From positions 1-64,000 of the forward strand of contig NZ_NGNS01000003.1 in assembly GCF_002165625.1 (NCBI RefSeq): a stretch of DNA of 64,000 nt, given 5' to 3'. The notes below the pieces were generated by a model. That model was not told the origin of the DNA, searched no databases, and saw only the letters and a list, made by a program, of their open reading frames with translations. A program made the translations under genes and the position numbers. Each line of letters opens with the position of its first letter. Within the stretch, counting starts at the first letter, position 1. Source of the stretch: Neiella marina (GTDB taxonomy: Bacteria; Pseudomonadota; Gammaproteobacteria; Enterobacterales; Neiellaceae). Of this stretch, positions 28,019 to 37,959 are shown piece by piece.

Positions 28019-28083
28019 CTAAGATGCGAGAAAACATGTTAAAATGGTGAAGTTAGGCCGTCGAAATTTTTTGGAAACCTTTT

Positions 28084-28839
28084 ATGACTTCAACTAAGCG
28101 CCCTTTTACTGGCGGATGCGGAGCAATTCACTGCCAGAACTGCAGTATCAGTCAATTGTGCATTCCATTCTCGCTTAATTCCAATGAGTTAGATCAACTC
28201 GATGACATTATTGAGCGAAAAAAACCTATCCATAAAGGGGACGAGCTATTCAAAGCTGGTGATAACCTCAAAAGCCTTTATGCGATTCGCTCTGGTTCGG
28301 TAAAATCCTACACCATCACTGAAAATGGTGAAGAGCAGATTACTGGTTTCCATTTAGCCGGTGATTTAGTTGGTTTCGACGCCATCTCCCGCGACCATCA
28401 CCCGAGCTTTGCTGAGGCTCTTGAAACGTCAATGGTATGTGAAATTCCATTTGAGACACTTGATGATCTGTGCGGCAAGATGCCGAAACTACGCCAGCAA
28501 ATTATGCGCTTGATGAGTACTGAAATCGGCTCTGACCAGAACATGCTGCTGCTACTGAGCAAGAAGAGTGCTGAAGAGCGCTTAGCCTCTTTCATCTACG
28601 AACTATCACGCCGCTTCGGTGAACGCGGTTTCTCTTCTCGTGAGTTCCGCCTAACCATGACTCGCGGCGACATCGGTAACTATTTAGGTCTAACTGTAGA
28701 GACCATTAGCCGTCTGCTTGGGCGCTTCCAGAAAAGCGGCATGATCGCGGTACAAGGCAAATACATCACCGTACTTGATACCGAAAGTTTGGCTTTGGCT
28801 GCCGGTCAACAGCCCGCCGATCAGGCACAAGTCAGCTAA
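28084..28839 (+). CDS. fnr: Oxygen-sensing regulator FNR (EtrA)
   Basis: A 251-residue Crp/FNR regulator nearly identical in motifs to E. coli FNR. The [4Fe-4S] ligands are Cys17, Cys20 and Cys26 in [11 protein letters not shown], plus the Cys in [10 protein letters not shown] near residue 119; an extra Cys12 precedes. The cyclic-nucleotide-binding-like fold is followed by a dimerisation helix and the recognition helix [12 protein letters not shown], so it should bind TTGAT-N4-ATCAA. Oxygen breaks the cluster. It is 65 bases after the TauE/SafE gene and directly followed by a terminator. In Shewanella the homologue is called EtrA. Confidence 0.96.
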   Translation: MTSTKRPFTGGCGAIHCQNCSISQLCIPFSLNSNELDQLDDIIERKKPIHKGDELFKAGDNLKSLYAIRSGSVKSYTITENGEEQITGFHLAGDLVGFDAISRDHHPSFAEALETSMVCEIPFETLDDLCGKMPKLRQQIMRLMSTEIGSDQNMLLLLSKKSAEERLASFIYELSRRFGERGFSSREFRLTMTRGDIGNYLGLTVETISRLLGRFQKSGMIAVQGKYITVLDTESLALAAGQQPADQAQVS

Positions 28840-28867
28840 CGGTCGACGAACTGTTTAGCAGCTCACA

Positions 28868-28895
28868 AAGGCGCGATCTTGTTCGCGCCTTTTTT
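28868..28895 (+). terminator. Rho-independent terminator after fnr
   Basis: AAGGCGCGA (28868-28876), 6-base loop, TCGCGCCTT (28883-28891), then T-run to 28895. Confidence 0.9.
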
Positions 28896-28982
28896 GATCC
28901 TTCTCAACTCTGAGCACTACCTCAACCGCCAAATATTGCTATGGTTAAATCGATCGGATCCCTGTTTCACAGGAGTTTAGCC

Positions 28983-29912
28983 ATGAACAATTATAAGAAA
29001 TTTTTGGTTGTCATCGATCCCGCTTCCGATAAGCAACCAGCGCTATCTCGAGCTTTTCATCTTGCCGATAAAACCGGCGCATCGGTTCACGTCTTTTTGT
29101 CGATTTATGATTTCTCGTACGAAATGACCACCATGCTGTCGGTCCAAGAGCGCGAAGCAATGCGAGAAACCGTCATTGCTTCACAGCGCGATTGGTTAGC
29201 GGATGTGCTCGCCCAGTACCCTACCCAAGTCAAAACTGAAATCCATGTGATTTGGCATAACCGGCCATTCGAGGCAGTCATACATCATGCACTGCGTTGC
29301 GGCATTGATCTGATTATCAAAGCGACTCGTTCTCACGACACCTTGAAATCAGTCATTTTCACGCCAACTGATTGGCATTTGCTTCGTAAGTCGCCTGTAC
29401 CAGTGTTGTTGGTGAAAGAACATGACTGGCCAGAAAATGGCAAAGTCATTGCGGCGATTGATGCAGGTAATGACGACGATTCACATGCAGGGTTGAATCA
29501 GGCCATCATCAGCCAAGCAGTGAAGTTGACCCAGCTAGTTGGTGCGGATGCCTATTTAGTGAACTCCTATCCCGGAGCACCGCTGAATATCTCGGTTGAA
29601 ATCCCCGATTTTGATCCCGAGTCCTATAACAATGCAGTGAAGAAACATCATCAAGCTGAAGTGAAGAAATTGGCTGAAGGCTTTGATATTGATGATAATC
29701 ACTGGCATGTCGGTGAAGGACTGCCGGAGGATGTGATCCCAGCTTATGCCAGGCAGCTCGATGCTGAGCTCGTTGTGATGGGCACCGTCGGTCGCACCGG
29801 TATTTCCGCAGCACTAATCGGCAATACTGCTGAGCATGTCATTGACCAGCTCAACTGTGATGTCTTAGCAATTAAACCCGAAGGCTTTGAAAGCCCGGTT
29901 AAATTGGATTAA
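28983..29912 (+). CDS. uspE: Universal stress protein UspE
   Basis: A 309-residue tandem Usp protein: domain 1 about 4-140, domain 2 about 158-303. The second domain ends with the nucleotide-binding-type motif GTVGRTGISAALIGNTAEHV. The length and position right after fnr match UspE of E. coli and Shewanella. The frame is open to 28941, but ATG 28983 lies 7 bases after AGGAG and gives the family N terminus (NNYKKFLVVID). Known roles are stress survival, motility and adhesion. Confidence 0.94.
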   Translation: MNNYKKFLVVIDPASDKQPALSRAFHLADKTGASVHVFLSIYDFSYEMTTMLSVQEREAMRETVIASQRDWLADVLAQYPTQVKTEIHVIWHNRPFEAVIHHALRCGIDLIIKATRSHDTLKSVIFTPTDWHLLRKSPVPVLLVKEHDWPENGKVIAAIDAGNDDDSHAGLNQAIISQAVKLTQLVGADAYLVNSYPGAPLNISVEIPDFDPESYNNAVKKHHQAEVKKLAEGFDIDDNHWHVGEGLPEDVIPAYARQLDAELVVMGTVGRTGISAALIGNTAEHVIDQLNCDVLAIKPEGFESPVKLD

Positions 29913-29995
29913 TCAACACCTCACAATGGGGTCATGAGTTTACTTGGTATCGACGATCCGTATAATACCGTCGATTTTTCCATCAGGTAGGCCAC

Positions 29996-30883
29996 ATGAC
30001 CCCGAAATCAAAATACAACGCCAACAAGCTTGAAAAGCGCTTGTGCCGCAATGTTGGTAAAGCCATCGAAGACTTCAATATGATCGAAGATGGTGACCGC
30101 GTCATGGTGTGCCTGTCTGGCGGCAAAGACAGCTATGCCCTTTTAGACATTCTGCTCAAACTGCGTTCGCGAGCACCGATTCACTTTGATATTTTCGCCG
30201 TTAACTTGGATCAGAAGCAGCCAGGATTCCCAGAGCACATCTTGCCGCAATATTTAGACTCGCTAGATATCGAATACAAGATCGTTGAGGAAGATACCTA
30301 CAGCATTGTCAAAGATAAGATCCCGGAAGGTAAAACCACCTGTTCGCTATGCTCTCGTCTGCGCCGGGGCATTCTGTATCGTACGGCAAAAGAATTGGGC
30401 GCCACTAAAATCGCCTTGGGTCATCATCGTGATGACATGCTCGAGACGTTGTTCTTGAATATGTTCTATGGTGGGCGACTCAAGTCGATGCCAGCGAAAC
30501 TAGTATCCGACGATGGTCAACACACAGTGATTAGGCCTTTGGCATACTGCAAGGAAGCGGATCTGATCCGCTATGGCGATATTCAGCAATTCCCAATTAT
30601 TCCTTGTAACCTCTGTGGTTCACAAGACAACCTGCAACGGCAAGCGGTCAAAGCAATGCTCCACGAGTGGGACCGCCGTTATCCGGGGCGCTCAGAGACA
30701 ATATTTAAAGCGATGCAAAACGTTGTGCCAAGCCACTTAGCGGATCGCGAACTGTTTGACTTTCTGTCGATGCAACCGACTGGCGAAGCCAATGCCGATG
30801 GTGACACGGCGTTTGATCGACCAAGCTTTAGCGAAGTTAAGCCGGAGTATGCCAACGACGTGCAAATCGTTGAGCTCAAGTAG
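29996..30883 (+). CDS. ttcA: tRNA 2-thiocytidine(32) synthetase TtcA
   Basis: A 295-residue enzyme that makes 2-thiocytidine at position 32 of certain tRNAs, using ATP and a [4Fe-4S] cluster. The PP-loop SGGKDS is at 41-46; cluster cysteines are CSLC at 116-119 and CNLC at 204-207. It has its own start 83 bases after uspE. The fnr-uspE-ttcA order is common in gammaproteobacteria. Length fits (about 300). Confidence 0.97.
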   Translation: MTPKSKYNANKLEKRLCRNVGKAIEDFNMIEDGDRVMVCLSGGKDSYALLDILLKLRSRAPIHFDIFAVNLDQKQPGFPEHILPQYLDSLDIEYKIVEEDTYSIVKDKIPEGKTTCSLCSRLRRGILYRTAKELGATKIALGHHRDDMLETLFLNMFYGGRLKSMPAKLVSDDGQHTVIRPLAYCKEADLIRYGDIQQFPIIPCNLCGSQDNLQRQAVKAMLHEWDRRYPGRSETIFKAMQNVVPSHLADRELFDFLSMQPTGEANADGDTAFDRPSFSEVKPEYANDVQIVELK

Positions 30884-30900
30884 TACGAGTTAAACCACTA

Positions 30901-30918
30901 GGCGGCTAGTCAGCCGCC
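30901..30918. terminator. Hairpin between convergent ttcA and DUF2987 genes
   Basis: GGCGGCT (30901-30907), loop AGTC, AGCCGCC (30912-30918). It overlaps the last codons of the minus-strand gene. No T-run, so termination by it is uncertain. Confidence 0.45.
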
Positions 30919-31499
30919 ATGCTCAACCGCACGTGATCGACATCTGCGGCTAATTCAATCATCTGCGGAAACTGATCGCGATCGTATTGCAGTTGTGTAC
31001 CGTCACTTAAGTGCAGCACCACCGCGCGCCAATCGGGCATAAAATAGCTAACTGAACCGGCATAATTTTCCATCAATGCATAGATTTGCTCTGCTAGTTG
31101 ATGCAATTCTTGCCCTGCGAATCGTCGTTTATACATCCGTCCAACAGCGGCCACTTGCAGTTTGCAAGTATTCGGAGCTTGGAACACCAAGGCCCCGCGA
31201 CCATCTTTGATCCGTTTATCAAAGGGCACAAAGAACTCACCATTATCGACATTCGCCACCAGCGGATATCGGATTTCGCCAACGACTATTTCGGCATCAG
31301 CCACACAACTACGCTCAGGATGTTCTGGATTATTGAGAAAGAACGCCGGTTTGACTCGATTATACTTTGCGGAATTGGCACTTTTGAGATAGTCATAAAA
31401 ACCAGCGTATTCAAGTCGCAACTCTTCAGCCTGACAACTAAAACCAGTTAAGCCTAGCCCAGTAATTAGAGCTGCAGAATAACGATTCAACCATTTCAT
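30906..31499 (-). CDS. Exported protein, DUF2987 family
   Basis: A 197-residue protein with a signal peptide (about 1-24, ending FSCQA). The body matches the DUF2987 pattern of Shewanella and Vibrio: start LEYAGFYDYLKSA after cleavage, PERSCVADAEIVVG, a CKLQVAAVGR segment with a second Cys for a likely disulfide, and C-terminal HVRLSMAAD. Function unknown; probably periplasmic. Its ATG overlaps the stop of the LysE-family gene (ATGA), so the two are co-translated. Confidence 0.82.
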   Translation of the reverse strand: MKWLNRYSAALITGLGLTGFSCQAEELRLEYAGFYDYLKSANSAKYNRVKPAFFLNNPEHPERSCVADAEIVVGEIRYPLVANVDNGEFFVPFDKRIKDGRGALVFQAPNTCKLQVAAVGRMYKRRFAGQELHQLAEQIYALMENYAGSVSYFMPDWRAVVLHLSDGTQLQYDRDQFPQMIELAADVDHVRLSMAAD

Positions 31500-32134
31500 A
31501 CCGTCACCTCGGTCACTAGTGTCCAGACGATTCGGGCCGCAATTAAAATCAGCAAACTACTCATAATGATATTGACCAACTGATAGCTGTCTTGCATACG
31601 CTGCTGAAGCTTTGGATGCCCAACAACACAAGACAACAAGGCAAACCAGGCAAATGTTGCGAAAACCAAGTAAATGCCATAACCGGCTTTGTCTAACATT
31701 GGTGTCGAGTCAGACACCACGGCGGTAAATAGGGCAATGAAAAACAAGGTTGCTTTAGGGTTTAAGCCGTTGGTGATGAGGCCGTTGATAAATGGTCGTG
31801 CAGTGGCTTTACGGTCTACCGAGTCACCAAAATCTGCATCTCCTGAGGCGGCTCGGCTGAGCAAGCCATTGACGCCAATGTAACCAAGGTACAAAGCCGC
31901 GAGTATCATCATTACCTGCTGCAACCAGGGGTAATGATGCAACAAATAACCAACCCCAGCGACCGAATACAACACATGGACAATAATGCCACAGCCAACT
32001 CCTGCTGCGGTTAATACCCCAGCCCGACGGCCAAACTTAATGGCATTGTTGAGCACAATCGCTGTGTCGGGCCCTGGACTCATCACCGCTAGCAAATGGA
32101 CGCCAGCGATGGTGACAAATTCACTCCAAACCAT
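31496..32134 (-). CDS. LysE/RhtB-family amino-acid exporter
   Basis: A 212-residue inner-membrane protein with about six helices and the family motif VMSPGPDTAIVLNNAIKFGRRAGVLTAAG near residues 16-44, which includes the conserved SPGPD. LysE/RhtB proteins export amino acids such as lysine, threonine or homoserine lactone. The frame opens at TTG 32152 but ATG 32134 is preferred. It begins 26 bases after the sirtuin gene and overlaps the DUF2987 gene by 4 bases. The substrate cannot be read. Confidence 0.85.
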   Translation of the reverse strand: MVWSEFVTIAGVHLLAVMSPGPDTAIVLNNAIKFGRRAGVLTAAGVGCGIIVHVLYSVAGVGYLLHHYPWLQQVMMILAALYLGYIGVNGLLSRAASGDADFGDSVDRKATARPFINGLITNGLNPKATLFFIALFTAVVSDSTPMLDKAGYGIYLVFATFAWFALLSCVVGHPKLQQRMQDSYQLVNIIMSSLLILIAARIVWTLVTEVTV

Positions 32135-32160
32135 AACAACCAACCAAAACAAAAGACGCG

Positions 32161-32856
32161 CTATTGTTTCATTAAATCATCCACGTAGGTAGTCACAATT
32201 TGCGATGCTGGACCGTAATGACATTCATTAAAGTTGTGGTTGACGCTCGAAGGTTCAAGGTTTAGTTCAACCGTATGGGCGCCAAACTGAGCTGCTTGTT
32301 GCACGAATCCGGCGGCAGGATAAACATTGCCCGAGGTACCAATTGAAATGAACAAGTCGCATTCGGCAAGAGCATCATATATTGCATCCATCTGTTTGGG
32401 CATTTCGCCGAACCACACAATGTCTGGTCGCAAGCCACCGACAGCCGCGCATTGCGGGCATGAATCGGCTTCTGAGGTGGCTTCCGTTGTGCGAAATTCA
32501 TGGCCACAGTGCTGACAAACAATGGCTAACAACTCGCCGTGCATATGAACGACGTGATCGCTATGAGCTCGTTCATGCAAGTTATCGACGTTTTGGGTGA
32601 CAAGCATTAGTTCATCAGCCCATTGTTCTAATTGCGCTAGCGCATAGTGCGCCGGGTTAGGGGCAATTTCAGGATCAAGAAGCTGTTGACGTCGCTCGTT
32701 GTAGAAACGATGAACCAAAGCTGGATTACGGTGAAACCCCTCCGGCGTAGCCACATCCTCGATCGAATGCCCTTCCCACAAGCCGTCAGCTCCGCGAAAG
32801 GTTTGAATACCTGACTCGGCAGAGATCCCTGCGCCGGTTAAAACCACTATTTTCAT
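32161..32856 (-). CDS. cobB: NAD-dependent protein deacylase (sirtuin) CobB
   Basis: A 231-residue class III sirtuin that removes acyl groups from lysines using NAD+. Motifs: [15 protein letters not shown] for [12 protein letters not shown] with the catalytic His in VHMHGE, zinc cysteines CQHCG and CPQC, and GTSGNVYPA. The Tyr/Arg pair typical of desuccinylases appears as AHSD..HMHG and [10 protein letters not shown] (Y and R), so desuccinylase activity is possible. ATG at 32856 is 6 bases after AAGGA; a GTG one codon earlier is less likely. It heads the run cobB-lysE-DUF2987. Confidence 0.92.
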   Translation of the reverse strand: MKIVVLTGAGISAESGIQTFRGADGLWEGHSIEDVATPEGFHRNPALVHRFYNERRQQLLDPEIAPNPAHYALAQLEQWADELMLVTQNVDNLHERAHSDHVVHMHGELLAIVCQHCGHEFRTTEATSEADSCPQCAAVGGLRPDIVWFGEMPKQMDAIYDALAECDLFISIGTSGNVYPAAGFVQQAAQFGAHTVELNLEPSSVNHNFNECHYGPASQIVTTYVDDLMKQ

Positions 32857-32935
32857 CACTATTCCTTAAGATGGATAAGCGCATTCGACCTTAGCTCGAC
32901 TTGATTGATGACGCAAGAAAGGCCATAAAGGTGTT

Positions 32936-33820
32936 ATGTTCCGATCGGTTACGAATAATATGGCAAATCAAGTTCCTGATCCCCAATGCCGAATTCTGAT
33001 AGCAGGCTTTGGTGCGATTGGTAAAACCATGTGCCGACAAGCACCTCAATCATCGCTCATCAGCTTAAGCCGGGCACAAAACTCGCTGGCGAAGCAGCAC
33101 ATACAAGCCGATTTACTGCACCCCGAGACACTGTTGCAAATTCCCGCTATCGATTATGTGGTGTTTACCGCAACGCCTGATTGTCGCACAGAGTCAGCCT
33201 ATGAGGCCACGTATAACAGGGCATTAGCCAACCTACTGGCCAGCTTGTCTAGACATCAAGTTAAGCGGATTTTCTTCGTCTCAAGTACCAGTGTCTACGG
33301 CCAACACAATGGCGAACGAGTTGATGAAGACAGCGAAACGGAAGCCACTAGTTTTAGCGGCAAGATCATTCGCCAAGGTGAACAAATTTTGGCCCACCAC
33401 CCTATTCCTTCAACTATCGTGCGGTTTGGTGGTATCTATGGCAATGGTCGTTCTATGCTGATTCGTCACGTTAAAGCAGGAGTAGACGTCGCCAATAAGC
33501 CCGCTCCGTTGACTAATCGCATCCATGAAGAAGACTGTGCCGGATTGTTGCTCCATTTAATTGCCATGGACTACAGCGGCAAATCACTGGAACCTTGCTA
33601 TGTTGCAGTCGACAACAACGGTGCAGATAAAGCTGCGGTGTATCAATTCATTGCCGAGCAAATGAATCAACCGGAGTTGGTGAACTTGTTGCCAACAGCT
33701 CCGTCTAATCTCGGTAAGCGCTGTGACAACAGTAAAATGCTGAGCACCGGCTACCAGCTGAGCTATCCGGATTATCGATCTGGCTACCAGCAGATGGTCG
33801 AAGCAATGGCGCAGGAGTAA
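32936..33820 (+). CDS. NAD(P)-dependent epimerase-like SDR (YeeZ-like)
   Basis: A 294-residue extended-SDR protein. The nucleotide-binding motif is LIAGFGAIGKTMCRQ near 22-36 (GxGxxG), and the active-site region has SSTSVYGQHNGERVDE, with Ser and Tyr (VYG) where the SDR catalytic residues lie, but the usual YxxxK lysine is not placed as in normal SDRs (GKIIRQGEQ follows). E. coli YeeZ has the same layout. A nucleoside-sugar substrate is only a family guess. Start ATG 32936 follows AAGG at 4 bases. TerB gene follows after 8 bases. Confidence 0.78.
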   Translation: MFRSVTNNMANQVPDPQCRILIAGFGAIGKTMCRQAPQSSLISLSRAQNSLAKQHIQADLLHPETLLQIPAIDYVVFTATPDCRTESAYEATYNRALANLLASLSRHQVKRIFFVSSTSVYGQHNGERVDEDSETEATSFSGKIIRQGEQILAHHPIPSTIVRFGGIYGNGRSMLIRHVKAGVDVANKPAPLTNRIHEEDCAGLLLHLIAMDYSGKSLEPCYVAVDNNGADKAAVYQFIAEQMNQPELVNLLPTAPSNLGKRCDNSKMLSTGYQLSYPDYRSGYQQMVEAMAQE

Positions 33821-33828
33821 ATAATCTT

Positions 33829-34284
33829 ATGCTAAATAAAATTTCGCAGTTTTTTGATCAACTAACAACGACGCAATCCAACGAAACACAAACGATTGAT
33901 CAAGAGTTGGCAATTGCTGCACTGCTAATTGAAATGGCTAATAGTGATGGCACCAGCAGTGATAGAGAGTTATCTGTCATTAGCCAATTGCTGACCAAAT
34001 TGTTTGGTGTTGCTAAAACTGATGTTGACGCATTAATCAGCAAAGCCAAGCAGTCAAGTGAAGATGCCGTGTGTTTGTATCGTTATACATCTGTGGTGAA
34101 GGAAGCATCGATTGACTTGCGCAATCAAGTCGTATTGGCGCTGTGGAAGGTATCCTATGCCGATGGTGTGCTTGATCCACACGAAGAAGCAACGATAAGA
34201 AAAGTGGCTGACCTGCTTTATGTCAGCCACAGTGATTTTGTGCGCAACAAGTTAGAAGCCCAAACCATTATGGGCATCGCTTAG
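33829..34284 (+). CDS. TerB-family protein
   Basis: A 151-residue all-helical acidic protein. ALLIEMANSDGTSSDREL and ALWKVSYADGVLDPHEEATIRKVADLL are the two TerB repeats with metal-binding acidic residues (D..E). Despite the tellurite name, most stand-alone TerB proteins have no proven link to tellurite and no ter genes are near. It follows the epimerase-like gene after 8 bases and is probably co-transcribed. It ends 6 bases from the convergent guaC. Confidence 0.82.
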   Translation: MLNKISQFFDQLTTTQSNETQTIDQELAIAALLIEMANSDGTSSDRELSVISQLLTKLFGVAKTDVDALISKAKQSSEDAVCLYRYTSVVKEASIDLRNQVVLALWKVSYADGVLDPHEEATIRKVADLLYVSHSDFVRNKLEAQTIMGIA

Positions 34285-34290
34285 CGGCAC

Positions 34291-35334
34291 TTATTCTTTG
34301 CCAAATACTTGGTTTTCTTGCTCTTGCACACGAATGAAGGTTGTGCGCTTAGACAGCTCTTTAAGCTGACGGGCGCCAACATAAGTGCAAGCAGAGCGAA
34401 TACCACCGAGGAAATCCAGCACAGTGGCGTTGACAGGGCCACGATACGGCACTTCAACTGTTTTACCTTCTGAAGCACGATACTCGGCAACACCACCCGC
34501 GTGTTTGTCCATTGCCGTCGCGCTGCTCATGCCATAGAAACGTTTGTACTGTTTGCCATCGCGTTCAATCAATTCACCGGCAGCTTCATCGTGACCAGCT
34601 AGCATGCCACCGAGCATGATAAAGTCCGCGCCACCACCAAAGGCTTTCGACAAGTCGCCAGCAATTGCGCAACCACCATCCGAAATGATTTGACCGCCAA
34701 GACCGTGGGCCGCATCGGCACACTCAATGACTGCGGACAATTGTGGGTAGCCAACACCAGTTTTAACCCGGGTCGTACAAACAGATCCTGGACCGATGCC
34801 AACCTTGATAACATCGGCGCCAGCAAGAATAAGCTCTTCAACCATTTCGCCAGTAACAACATTGCCAGCAATAAGCGTTATCTCAGGATATTGCTCTCGA
34901 ACACTACGTACAAAATTAACGAAAGCTTCGGAATATCCATTGGCGACATCAACACAAATAAACTGCAATTGCGGATGTGTCGACATCAGGGTATTGAGCT
35001 TGGCCATGTCTTGCGTCGATGTGCCTGTACTCACCATGATGTGATTAAAAATGCTTTCATCCTGAGCCGCGAGAAATTCACTCCACTGCTCTACCGAGTA
35101 GTGCTTATGAACCGCGGTGATCATCTTATGCTCTGCAAGCGCAATGGCCATCTCGAATGAGCCAACCGTATCCATGTTGGCGGCGATAATCGGAACGCCA
35201 GTCCAAGTTTTACCGCTATTCACAAAAGTGAAGGTGCGATTGAGTTCAACTTGGGAGCGAGAGCTCAGCGTCGAGCGTTTGGGGCGGATGAGTACATCTT
35301 TAAAGCCCAATTTGATATCCGATTCGATCCGCAT
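34291..35334 (-). CDS. guaC: GMP reductase
   Basis: A 347-residue enzyme that turns GMP into IMP with NADPH, part of purine salvage. The IMPDH/GMPR barrel motif with catalytic Cys is [10 protein letters not shown] near 180-190; GYPQLSA, GGCA and the C-terminal [12 protein letters not shown] phosphate-binding/active loop follow. The absence of CBS domains and the length of 347, as in E. coli GuaC, separate it from IMP dehydrogenase. ATG at 35334. Its 3' end faces the TerB gene. Confidence 0.96.
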   Translation of the reverse strand: MRIESDIKLGFKDVLIRPKRSTLSSRSQVELNRTFTFVNSGKTWTGVPIIAANMDTVGSFEMAIALAEHKMITAVHKHYSVEQWSEFLAAQDESIFNHIMVSTGTSTQDMAKLNTLMSTHPQLQFICVDVANGYSEAFVNFVRSVREQYPEITLIAGNVVTGEMVEELILAGADVIKVGIGPGSVCTTRVKTGVGYPQLSAVIECADAAHGLGGQIISDGGCAIAGDLSKAFGGGADFIMLGGMLAGHDEAAGELIERDGKQYKRFYGMSSATAMDKHAGGVAEYRASEGKTVEVPYRGPVNATVLDFLGGIRSACTYVGARQLKELSKRTTFIRVQEQENQVFGKE

Positions 35335-35550
35335 GTGGAAAACCTCTGAATGTTTAATTTACTTGCCTATTATGGGGCTGAACAAGGCAGACCCAAGGGC
35401 AACGACAGCTATTAAGTGTATGGGAATTTAATGAAACTGCCTGCCCAGGTTTTGATACCGAACATTAAATTGCCGGTTAGCACCGCTTTCCTACCATTCT
35501 AGTGACGCTTTGTTAGTATTGCTGCAACAACAATTACATGTAGGTGTTTC

Positions 35551-36780
35551 ATGGCGGATTGCTATTCAAATGGATTAATGCCCTTAGCTGAGGGAATTCG
35601 AATTTTGCTCGACAAGGTCATGGCGGTGAGCGGCAATGAGCTCGTGCCTCTTGCTAAGGCCACCGGTCGGATCGTCGCTCAAGCCATCGACTGCCCAATT
35701 AATGTGCCGCCAGCAAACAATTCAGCAATGGATGGTTATGGCGTTAGATCAAATGATTGTAACGCTGCAGTGACGCTAACATGCGTTGGAGAAGCCCTTG
35801 CCGGACAACCATATGTTGGCGCAATTGAAGCTGGCCAATGCATACGTATCATGACCGGAGCGATTATTCCTGATGGTATTGATGCCGTAGTGATGCAGGA
35901 AAATGTGACGCGCGATCAGCAACAAGTAACGCTCAATGCAGGCGTCAAATCAGGCCAAAACATTCGCCTAGCCGGCGAAGATCTGACATCAGGGCAACTA
36001 CTATTTGAGCCTGGACATCGGATTAAACCCGCCGATATTGGCCTGCTCGCATCGTTGGGTATTGCAACCGTGACGGTAAAGCGAAAACCTAAAGTGGCTT
36101 TGCTATCCAACGGTGATGAATTGGTCGAGCCAGGTCAGCCGCTGGCTTCTGGGCAAATCTATGAAAGTAATCGCTATGCCCTCGCAGCGATGCTCAAGCG
36201 TTTACCTTTAGATGTCGATGAGTTTGGGATTATCCCTGATCAACCGCAATCGATTCGGCAAGCATTTAGCACCGCGAGCGAATACGATGCGGTGATCAGC
36301 AGTGGCGGTGTCAGCGTCGGTGACGCTGATTACATCAAACAGATCCTCGAGGAAATGGGCCAAATCGATTTTTGGAAATTGGCAATTAAGCCGGGCAAAC
36401 CATTCGCTTACGGCCGTCTTGGCAACGCCCATTATTTCGGCCTACCAGGCAATCCAGTGTCGGCAATGGTAACTTGCCACCAGCTCGCAGTACCCGCGCT
36501 TCGTCAGTTAACTGGTGAGCACAGTGAGCCGCCGTTAACCATCACTGCTACAACCACCGAGGCGATTCGCAAGCGCCCAGGACGATTAGATTTTCAACGT
36601 GGCGTTGCCCAACGATCAGAAGATGGTCGCTTGCTGGTAACAACCACTGGGCGACAAGGCTCTGGCATTATGTCATCGCTCAGCAACGCCAATTGTTTCT
36701 TGGTACTAGAGCAAGAGCGCGGCAACATTGAAGCCGGTGAACAGGTTGAAGTGTTATTGTTTGATCAACTACTAAGTTAA
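35551..36780 (+). CDS. moeA: Molybdopterin molybdenumtransferase MoeA
   Basis: A 409-residue enzyme that inserts molybdate into adenylated molybdopterin. Visible motifs: PPANNSAMDGYGV near 55-67, GEDL..G, ISSGGVSVGDADY near 245-258, KPGKPFAYG and LPGNPVSAMV. Length is usual. It is alone on the plus strand and its last codons overlap the end of the convergent moaE by 4 bases. Together with the minus-strand genes it makes a molybdenum cofactor cluster lacking moaA in this window. Confidence 0.96.
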   Translation: MADCYSNGLMPLAEGIRILLDKVMAVSGNELVPLAKATGRIVAQAIDCPINVPPANNSAMDGYGVRSNDCNAAVTLTCVGEALAGQPYVGAIEAGQCIRIMTGAIIPDGIDAVVMQENVTRDQQQVTLNAGVKSGQNIRLAGEDLTSGQLLFEPGHRIKPADIGLLASLGIATVTVKRKPKVALLSNGDELVEPGQPLASGQIYESNRYALAAMLKRLPLDVDEFGIIPDQPQSIRQAFSTASEYDAVISSGGVSVGDADYIKQILEEMGQIDFWKLAIKPGKPFAYGRLGNAHYFGLPGNPVSAMVTCHQLAVPALRQLTGEHSEPPLTITATTTEAIRKRPGRLDFQRGVAQRSEDGRLLVTTTGRQGSGIMSSLSNANCFLVLEQERGNIEAGEQVEVLLFDQLLS

Positions 36781-37232
36781 TCCCAGCTTGCCGATGCGTC
36801 AGAGTCGCAGGCTCTGGCATCAAGCCAACGATCACCTTGTTTCGTGGTTTCTTTCTTCCAGAATGGCGCTTGAGTTTTTAGTTTATCCATTAAAAACCGA
36901 GCGCCTTCAAAAGCGGCATCTCGATGAGCGGAGCTTACGCCAACAAAAACGATCGGATCGCCAGGAATGAGCGCACCAACGCGATGAAACACACTCACTC
37001 GCAGTAACGGCCAACGTTCACTGGCTTGCTCAATTAACGCCATTAGACTCTTTTCCGTCATCGCAGGGTAGTGCTCAAGTACTAAGCCAGTGACTTCATC
37101 ATCGAGATTTTGTTGGCGTACCTGACCGATGAAGTTGACCATGGCGCCGGCATGATGATCCGCCGTTAGCCACGCCAAGTGCTCACCTACATCTATCCAA
37201 TTGTCGTTAACCGCTAAGCGAATGTCAGTCAC
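36777..37232 (-). CDS. moaE: Molybdopterin synthase large subunit MoaE
   Basis: A 151-residue subunit of molybdopterin synthase. LEHYPAMTEKSL and HRVGALIPGDPIVFVGVSSAHRDAAF are the family signatures, with the active-site lysines in FWKKE. GTG start at 37232, with GGAGG in the end of moaD 6 bases upstream; moaD stop and moaE start are one base apart. The last 4 bases overlap moeA on the other strand. Confidence 0.95.
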   Translation of the reverse strand: MTDIRLAVNDNWIDVGEHLAWLTADHHAGAMVNFIGQVRQQNLDDEVTGLVLEHYPAMTEKSLMALIEQASERWPLLRVSVFHRVGALIPGDPIVFVGVSSAHRDAAFEGARFLMDKLKTQAPFWKKETTKQGDRWLDARACDSDASASWD

Positions 37233-37233
37233 C

Positions 37234-37485
37234 TCAACCTCCGGTTACTGGCGGGAACAGCGCGATTTCATCACCATCATTGATGACCACCTCATCTGCT
37301 GCCATTTGCTGATTGACGGCAACAAGTAACGCATCATTTTGTATTGCTGTTTTAATCACTGGGTATTGGTCTGCTAACTGATTTTTTAGCATTTTGACTT
37401 CACAAGGCAGCGTCAACGCAGCGCTGATTTGGCCTTGTCCGATTGCCTCGCGTAAACTGGCAAATACTAAGATTGACGTCGTCAT
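37234..37485 (-). CDS. moaD: Molybdopterin synthase sulfur carrier MoaD
   Basis: An 83-residue ubiquitin-like protein that ends in the required Gly-Gly (PPVTGG), the tail that is thiocarboxylated and gives sulfur to precursor Z. The fold core is visible ([29 protein letters not shown]). The ATG overlaps the moaC stop by 4 bases, as expected for an operon. Confidence 0.95.
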   Translation of the reverse strand: MTTSILVFASLREAIGQGQISAALTLPCEVKMLKNQLADQYPVIKTAIQNDALLVAVNQQMAADEVVINDGDEIALFPPVTGG

Positions 37486-37958
37486 GCTTGCCAGTGCCCC
37501 GTCTTACCGCCTTCTTTACTCAAAACACGAATACCGTCAATTCGCATTGCCGGATCAGCAGCTTTACACATGTCAAATAGGGTCAGCGCGGCAACTGAGC
37601 AAGCCGTTAATGCTTCCATTTCCACGCCCGTTTTGCCTGCCAACTTGCACAAAGCTTCAATCCGAATACGGCTTTGCTCGGCCTCAATAGCAAAATCGAC
37701 GGACACTTTGGTAAGCGCCAGCGGGTGGCACAAAGGGATTAACTGTGAGGTTTGCTTCGCCGCTTGAATACCTGCGATTCGAGCAGTAGCTAACACGTCA
37801 CCTTTAGCATTGGTTTGTTCAATCACTGCCGATAGAGCGGCGGCCGACATGTAAATATACCCCTCTGCAATCGCGCTTCGTTGGGTGACTTGCTTATCGG
37901 AGACATCCACCATATTGGCTTCGCCAGCCGCGTTAATGTGGCTTAACGGATTACTCAT
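37482..37958 (-). CDS. moaC: Cyclic pyranopterin monophosphate synthase MoaC
   Basis: A 158-residue enzyme that completes cyclic pyranopterin monophosphate from the product of MoaA. Motifs: [26 protein letters not shown] and FDMCKA. The frame opens at 37988, but ATG 37958 gives the standard N terminus and sits one base after the moaB stop. Partner MoaA is not encoded in the window. Confidence 0.96.
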   Translation of the reverse strand: MSNPLSHINAAGEANMVDVSDKQVTQRSAIAEGYIYMSAAALSAVIEQTNAKGDVLATARIAGIQAAKQTSQLIPLCHPLALTKVSVDFAIEAEQSRIRIEALCKLAGKTGVEMEALTACSVAALTLFDMCKAADPAMRIDGIRVLSKEGGKTGHWQA

Positions 37959-37959
37959 G

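Noticed and set aside
33829-34284. Tellurite-resistance island
   Set aside because: Only a single TerB-like gene, with no other ter genes around; the name says nothing on function here.
35335-35550. Molybdenum-cofactor riboswitch before moeA
   Set aside because: The gap is short and I could not draw the characteristic multi-stem fold; moeA is not the usual target.
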